From Sipunculus nudus (taxonomy: Eukaryota; Annelida; Sipuncula; Golfingiida; Sipunculidae): 64,000 bases of DNA. Every line of letters begins with the position of its first letter. Within the stretch, counting starts at the first letter, position 1. Positions 59,906 to 64,000 of the stretch are shown one piece after another. The stretch covers positions 51,054,750 to 51,118,749 of the forward strand of contig CM049318.1 in the NCBI GenBank assembly GCA_026874595.1, given 5' to 3'. A program made the translations under genes and the position numbers. The notes under the pieces are model-generated. The model worked only from the letters and a program-made list of their open reading frames with translations. It had not been told where the DNA came from and searched no databases.

Positions 59906-62020
59906 CTCAAAGAAGCTATGTCTCGGTAATTGGATCAGTAATTAGTGTTTGAATAATGATATTGAACTGTATAATATAAATTTAACCCACTAGGTACTTT
60001 AAATCCGTGCTGCATTATGTGATTATATAAATCCACAAGGATCACTAACTGATGCTCAGAATAATGATTATAAGATAAAATCTACGTATTTACATTTCCA
60101 GGCCTGCGACAGGCTTCACTATTACGTGGGCTGTATGTTTTTACTGGAAACGATAATGCCAGTATTGAGCATAAGAAAAATACTCATAAAGGTGAGATTC
60201 TGTGTACATTTGATTATCTCTAATACAGTAAAGCCTCTTAATTACGACCACTAACGGAACCTCGATAATATTTATATATCTTTTTACTAATTCGTCTACT
60301 CGTTTGGTAATCTACTTTTTTATCTGCATGTGTGCCTGTCTGCATGTTTGTCTGTCTACATGTTTGTCCGTCTATTTGCATATGTAACTCTGCCTCAAGT
60401 TGTTTCTACGAAGGTTTTAACCGGCCTATTATTATGATAACCGGTCTGCAATTCGCAGATTTTACTTAAGCTTTTTAGATCTGAAGGCTTTACCTGAAGA
60501 AAAACATTAAGTATTGTTTTGTAAAAAGTAGACCCTTTAAATGCATGTTGCTTTGGAAGCGCTTCTTATGACAGAGCGTTATGTGTAAAGTAATATAATA
60601 TATCTAATATATCATTCGTAAGTGAAATATTTTTAAAGTAGAACAAAATTTACAAACAACATGTGAACTAAGTAACTTACAGAACCTGACATACGTCTTT
60701 TAATTCCCAGAAAGTATTTCTAACATGAAAGAAGTTTAACAAATCACAGCTCTCCGAAGAACCCTGTCCAAATGCACAAATAACAAACTGTGGATCTTTC
60801 TTGTTGAAAAAAAAATAAAATTTATTTTTTTATCGACTGATTATAAAAAAAAATCAGTTTAAGGTACAAAGAAACATGATTGAGGAAAACTAACCAAGTG
60901 GCTTTTAGATATTGTCATGTAGTGTAATATTATAGTCCATTTCACCACCTGCTGTCCACCTATTTTTTGTAGATGATTTACTTAAAAGTTTATATTTTTC
61001 AATATTTTCCAAGTAAACGACATACGGAAGTAACAACCTAATATGGCAGTTAAGAATTTTACAATAAATCCCTTGTTCATGTTTTACAACATTTTAGTCT
61101 CTTTACCATGATCTGGCAGATATGATGTGTCCCTCCATAAGTAGCCATCTTTGTTTTTGCTGGTTATATTTTTTAGAGTGTTTACATGAGATCATCCAAT
61201 CAGCAGCTGTCAGCTGAGGCTGTTTTTGCATGTGACCAATGACCTTGACCGCCATAAGTGGGTCTGATATGTTGTAAAATATAGACTGATTTCTCATATT
61301 TTCAGAAAATTCTGTTACTCATATCTGGCATAAGGTAGGAATTTAGTTACCCAGTTGAAAATTAGGTTCTGTAATCCTCTCCTCTACACTATAATTGTTT
61401 CCCTTGAAGTATACCTAATAAAAATTTTCATAGCAAAAAACAGGTGGACATGAGGGGATGAAACGGACTATAGTCCACTTAAACTGGTTACTTACTGTTA
61501 CTGGATTCTTAAAAAATTGTGCTTTTTAAAAATAAAAAAAAAATCCAAAATGTTAATTAACATTTGAAAATTAATGAAAAGTTACAAAATATGTATACCA
61601 ATGTCCATCAGGAAGGAGACTGAAGTAAGTTTTAATAAGGTATAGTTTATTGTGTAATATGAATTTAAAACAACTTTTGTATTGTTTTTAGATATAAGGA
61701 TTTTTCAACTGTGATACTTTAAAACATCATTTGACTTTTCTTTTTAGTTGAATATGAAGAACCACCCGTTGTATGCTGTCAACATTGCTATTCTGGTAGT
61801 TACGTTTCTGGTATTCCGGATAGCCATCATGCCGGCGATTTTAGTACGATACATTCAGGATACCGGTCTCCCCCTGCTACAAGTCCCGATGACGCTTCCT
61901 ATTCACATGACTGTTTCCTTTTTTGTCGTTCCTCCTATGAACCTCTTTTGGCTCGTTTCCATTGTCAAATGCAGTATTTCGGATATGAAAAACAGAAACA
62001 ATGGTAGAAAGAACGATTAG
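50630..62020 (+). CDS. TLC-domain membrane protein, copy C (TLCD4-like), five exons
   Basis: Exons are 50630-50760, 53211-53297, 59195-59399, 60102-60191 and 61748-62020, with AG/GT borders and the same phases (2, 2, 0, 0) as copy A. Exons 2, 3 and 4 have exactly the lengths of copy A (87, 205, 90). The CDS is 786 nt, 261 residues. TLC features: His50 in LASLHG, the VYFLYDLWAKV segment with Asp91, the His128-His129 pair in LVFAHHISF, ETIMPVLSIRK in exon 4, and VTFLVFRIAIMP in exon 5. The C-terminus is basic and polar (KNRNNGRKND). An in-frame ATG at 50579 would add 17 residues; 50630 fits the start of copy A better. Copy C is clearly more divergent from A than B is, so it is the older duplicate. 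Introns 1 and 2 are swollen by a LINE and a foldback element. Confidence 0.85.
51500..53200 (+). pseudogene. 5'-truncated CR1/L2-type LINE, reverse transcriptase remnant
   Basis: Read across frameshifts the sequence gives TPLLKKPGLDPNDLKHFRPV, ALFDLNAAFDTLDHHSLL (motif A), YGVPQGPELGPILFNLYT (motif B), then a stop (TAG 52241) directly before YADDTVL (motif C). It continues with SWMTSNKLKLNTDKTEIMPV, SRLDYCNSVLVGLPAEKVSR and HITPLLKQLHWLPVKY, the usual C-terminal region of CR1/L2-group elements. The 3' end is GGCGCTGTATAAATAC followed by a TATTATTATT tail. Only the 3' part of ORF2 is present, as expected of incomplete reverse transcription. It lies in sense orientation in intron 1 of TLC copy C. 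Confidence 0.88.
53298..53954. other. Intron 2 of TLC copy C, 5' part
   Basis: Contains a variant of the AGGAATGCAAACCTTCGCCA interspersed repeat (about 53349) and otherwise nothing gene-like. Confidence 0.45.
53955..54155. repeat. Minisatellite of 21-26-bp half-units
   Basis: GACGCGTCTAGTGTTTATAG alternates with GACGCCGGTGTTTTAAGG about seven times, joined by GGGAA or GGATA. Related motifs (CACCCCGGTGTTTATA) recur near 58055-58080. Confidence 0.8.
54156..55818. other. Intron 2 of TLC copy C, no gene recognised
   Basis: AT-rich intronic DNA; nothing recognisable. Confidence 0.5.
55819..55976. repeat. Compound (CA)(TA)(GA) microsatellite
   Basis: CA, TA and GA tracts, with two GAGAGAGTGTATATATAT-like restarts. 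Confidence 0.9.
56567..57901. mobile_element. Foldback DNA transposon with 29-bp palindromic repeats (Ginger-like)
   Basis: Both ends are inverted copies of about 140 bp: TGTTACAGGCAATTTGTG at the left, CACAAATTGCCTGTAACA at the right. Each arm holds four 29-bp units of the form AGGCATTTCGTGAAATGACTG plus eight bases; the CATTTCGTGAAATG core is nearly palindromic. Outside the TGTTAC/GTAACA ends the flanks are TATA (56563-56566) and TATC (57902-57905), compatible with a diverged 4-bp duplication. The interior keeps one exon that resembles the start of KRBA2-type integrases (57164-57366) but no integrase core, so it is an internally deleted copy. The Ginger assignment is inference. Confidence 0.75.
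57164..57366 (+). pseudogene. Isolated first exon, KRBA2/Ginger integrase N-terminus-like
   Basis: The frame reads MTTELLSFVHSMNMANELKF, a charged stretch, LIPRDEYYSTIDQLK and TKSRHVYYIRKK, then a strong GTAAGT donor at 57367. The KSR-hydrophobic-YY-(I/L)xxK(Y/F)D type end is what I recall of the N-terminal region of KRBA2-like transposon integrases. A second start (ATG 57200, MNMANELKF) is equally possible. No acceptor exon with the integrase core lies before the right terminus, so no functional protein is expected. Confidence 0.45.
57902..59194. other. Intron 2 of TLC copy C, 3' part
   Basis: GTGTTTATA/TATAAACAC motifs near 58035-58080 relate to the minisatellite at 53955. C-runs lie at about 58828-58840 and 59129-59143. 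No exon other than exon 3 of copy C is recognised. Confidence 0.45.
59689..59862. mobile_element. ~174-bp MITE
   Basis: The left end ACAATGAAACCTGTTTAAGA is mirrored by the right end TAGTTTAGACAGGTTCCAAT then GT. The interior has GTGGTCTTAATAGACA-type repeats. It lies in intron 3 of TLC copy C. Confidence 0.65.
59873..59900. repeat. (AT)n microsatellite
   Basis: Short TA tract after the MITE. Confidence 0.9.
60931..61472. mobile_element. 542-bp MITE with ~38-bp inverted termini
   Basis: The left end TATAGTCCATTTCACCACCT continues GCTGTCCACCTATTTTTT. The right end mirrors it: AAAAAACAGGTGGACATGAG then GGGATGAAACGGACTATA. About six mismatches lie between the arms. A TA target is likely. There is no coding content. 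It sits in intron 4 of TLC copy C. Confidence 0.75.
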
Positions 62021-63829
62021 ACTCATGAAACATTTTTATTCATGGTTTATAAAAATAACCCAAAACAAACAAAAGAAAAAGGTTTTGATGAAGAGTAAGA
62101 AGATTACCATATCCAGATAAAATGTACAGTTTCACTTGCAATGGGGACACCAGTGTAAGCCAAATGGCAAAGAAGTCAAGAAGAAACAAAAAATCACGCT
62201 GCATATTTCAGTTCAGGCCGATTTTTTTGTGTGTATGTTAAAATACGTTATGATTCAAATTGACATTGCTATCATGTAAAATTCAGAAAAAAGTTTAAAT
62301 TAAGAATAGTGTATTTATTCCCTTCAATTGATGATTTAAACTACCATGCTTAATTCAGTAAAATATATAAATGTATTCCCTGATTTGAGATGCACTCAAG
62401 GAAACAAGGGTCCCAAGGAAAGGTTCCAAATGGACACGTAAAGGTTTTTTAGACCCCACGAGCATTCCTTTATGGAACCTGTAAGGTTTTATCCATAACT
62501 TATTAAAAGGTTCTGAGAAAACTCTTCAAGGTGGATTGAGTGGGTTCTTGGTGGAACCCATGCTGAAGGGTTTTTTATAGGACCTTCATTGAAGGTTTAT
62601 TTCAGAATATAAATCAAGGAAGTCATTTGATAGACAATATGAAAAAGTCTAAAAGTATTCCTAAAAGTGGGGCATTGCAAGGATCATAGCAAAAGAAAAA
62701 TCGTATTTCAAGCTTAGTTATATCCTGTATATATGATTCATCCTTGCAAATGCAAAGAAAACACGAATTTATGGGAAGCACATGTTTTCGTTTATTGGTT
62801 TTATTTGTAAAGATTAACTTGTGAAACTGAACATCAACCGAAAAGCATTAGCAAGTTATACATGTATGCACCTAACTAATGTATTTTGGCATTGGTATAC
62901 TGGCTAACATTTCCAAGTTGTGGTTTTGATGTATTATCTGCAACAATTGCTTTTAAATACTTTATATGAACCAAATCCTATTACATATTTGATTTAAAAC
63001 AAGGATAACTGCTCTTCAATTTTGACGGGATGTTCCAGGTTCACATGACGTCAATCCCTCCTCTTTATTTCATATAAATTGTTGGTCATTCATGTGAAGA
63101 GAAAGTCTCCGCCTGAAGCATCTGTGAGGTGCGTACCTGTCACGGAATTAATATTTGCGTATTAAACTTTCAAAACGGGCTTACGCTGTATAATGTATAG
63201 AGTCTGATATATCTACATTATAAATTATGTAAACATTAACATAATATAGGTTCGGTAGGATAAAAACCGCTTCAAAGAGACAGGGATACAGGGATCCATT
63301 TTCAAGACAGAACAACTGTGAACATGTATTCCATACTTAAGGGAAGAAGGTTAGGGAAGTGGTGTCGTTTTCACACAAATTCAACGTAGGACTGATGTGA
63401 TACCGAGCTATGAACCGTGCAAAGAACTTTTTGTACAGTACTTGATAGGTTCAATATACACTATATATACTAGATATATATTGTATTGCATTATTCGTTG
63501 AGATACTGTACAAACTATTTAGTCCATGGGCTAGGAGGGGTCACCGTGCACCCCCTCTGCGACTATATGACATAGGTATATTTAGATCCCCAAGTATCTC
63601 CAGTTAAAGAATTTAGATGTTAACATTGATTATTTTGGGATACACATCCCTTTTAGGCCATTTAGAGACAACCGCCTCTTTACGCACACCACCCGCGGAC
63701 AGGTAGCCTTGATAAGGGGGTAGGGGTATGTGAATACTTATAGCTCGCTCAATATTTGACATATTCACTTCAAACTGCATTGCATATGCAAATACTTTAG
63801 AAATTCACTGATGAAAACAATTTGATCAG

Positions 63830-63832
<3 letters not shown>
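62021..63832. other. 3' flank of TLC copy C, no further gene
   Basis: At 62390-62610, AAGGTTCC/GGAACC blocks recur several times in both orientations (for example AAAGGTTCCAAATGG, GTGGAACCCATGC), probably a short interspersed repeat. No canonical AATAAA is close to the stop codon. Nothing else of coding quality is present. Confidence 0.45.

Positions 63833-63925
<93 letters not shown>
63833..63925. repeat. (AT)n microsatellite
   Basis: About 45 TA units with one AAATA interruption near 63884. Confidence 0.95.
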
Positions 63926-63927
<2 letters not shown>

Positions 63928-64000
63928 TGATTAACAATTAATTACGATATTAATAGAATATCGTAAAAGAATATTAAATTGAAAACTTTTTCTTTATTTT

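Overview
The window looks like nuclear DNA of a marine invertebrate, most likely a lophotrochozoan such as a mollusc. It is AT-rich, its genes have several exons, it carries many long (AT)n tracts, and several repeat families are present. One of these has the TTTGTCCGTCGTCCGTCCG head that I associate with bivalve and gastropod genomes. The phylum is an inference; that the DNA is eukaryotic and metazoan is clear.

The backbone is a tandem array of three paralogous genes on the + strand, each with five exons and the same intron phases. They encode TLC-domain (TRAM-LAG1-CLN8) multi-pass membrane proteins that resemble TLCD4/TMEM56. Copy A (7065-12896) and copy C (50630-62020) can both be spliced on paper into intact 261-residue proteins. 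Copy B (33421-42900) sits between them. It is close to copy A, including a 22-bp identity upstream of the start codon, but its exons 3, 4 and 5 are each damaged, so I call it a pseudogene.

Almost everything else is repetitive. A 3.2-kb satellite (910-4087) with a 25-bp core has a small second array at 6202-6600. A family of ~335-bp tandem units lies at 15.5-17.6 kb. A decayed Helitron of the Helentron type fills 21.6-28.7 kb and keeps, in order, a UL36/C76-like cysteine peptidase, 42-residue charged repeats, a Cys-containing/DUF6570-like region, an HUH Rep, a Pif1-like helicase and an AP-type endonuclease. A ~580-bp inverted-repeat pair lies in intron 3 of copy B. Intron 1 of copy C holds a 5'-truncated CR1/L2-type LINE that ends next to the splice acceptor. 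Intron 2 of copy C holds a foldback element with 29-bp palindromic repeats that keeps a KRBA2/Ginger-like first exon. Several MITEs and tRNA-like SINEs are scattered through the window.

No bacterial-type operon, CRISPR array, rRNA gene or convincing tRNA gene was seen. The only likely working host genes are TLC copies A and C. The rest is mobile or satellite DNA that has expanded introns and intergenic space at different rates in the three paralogues.
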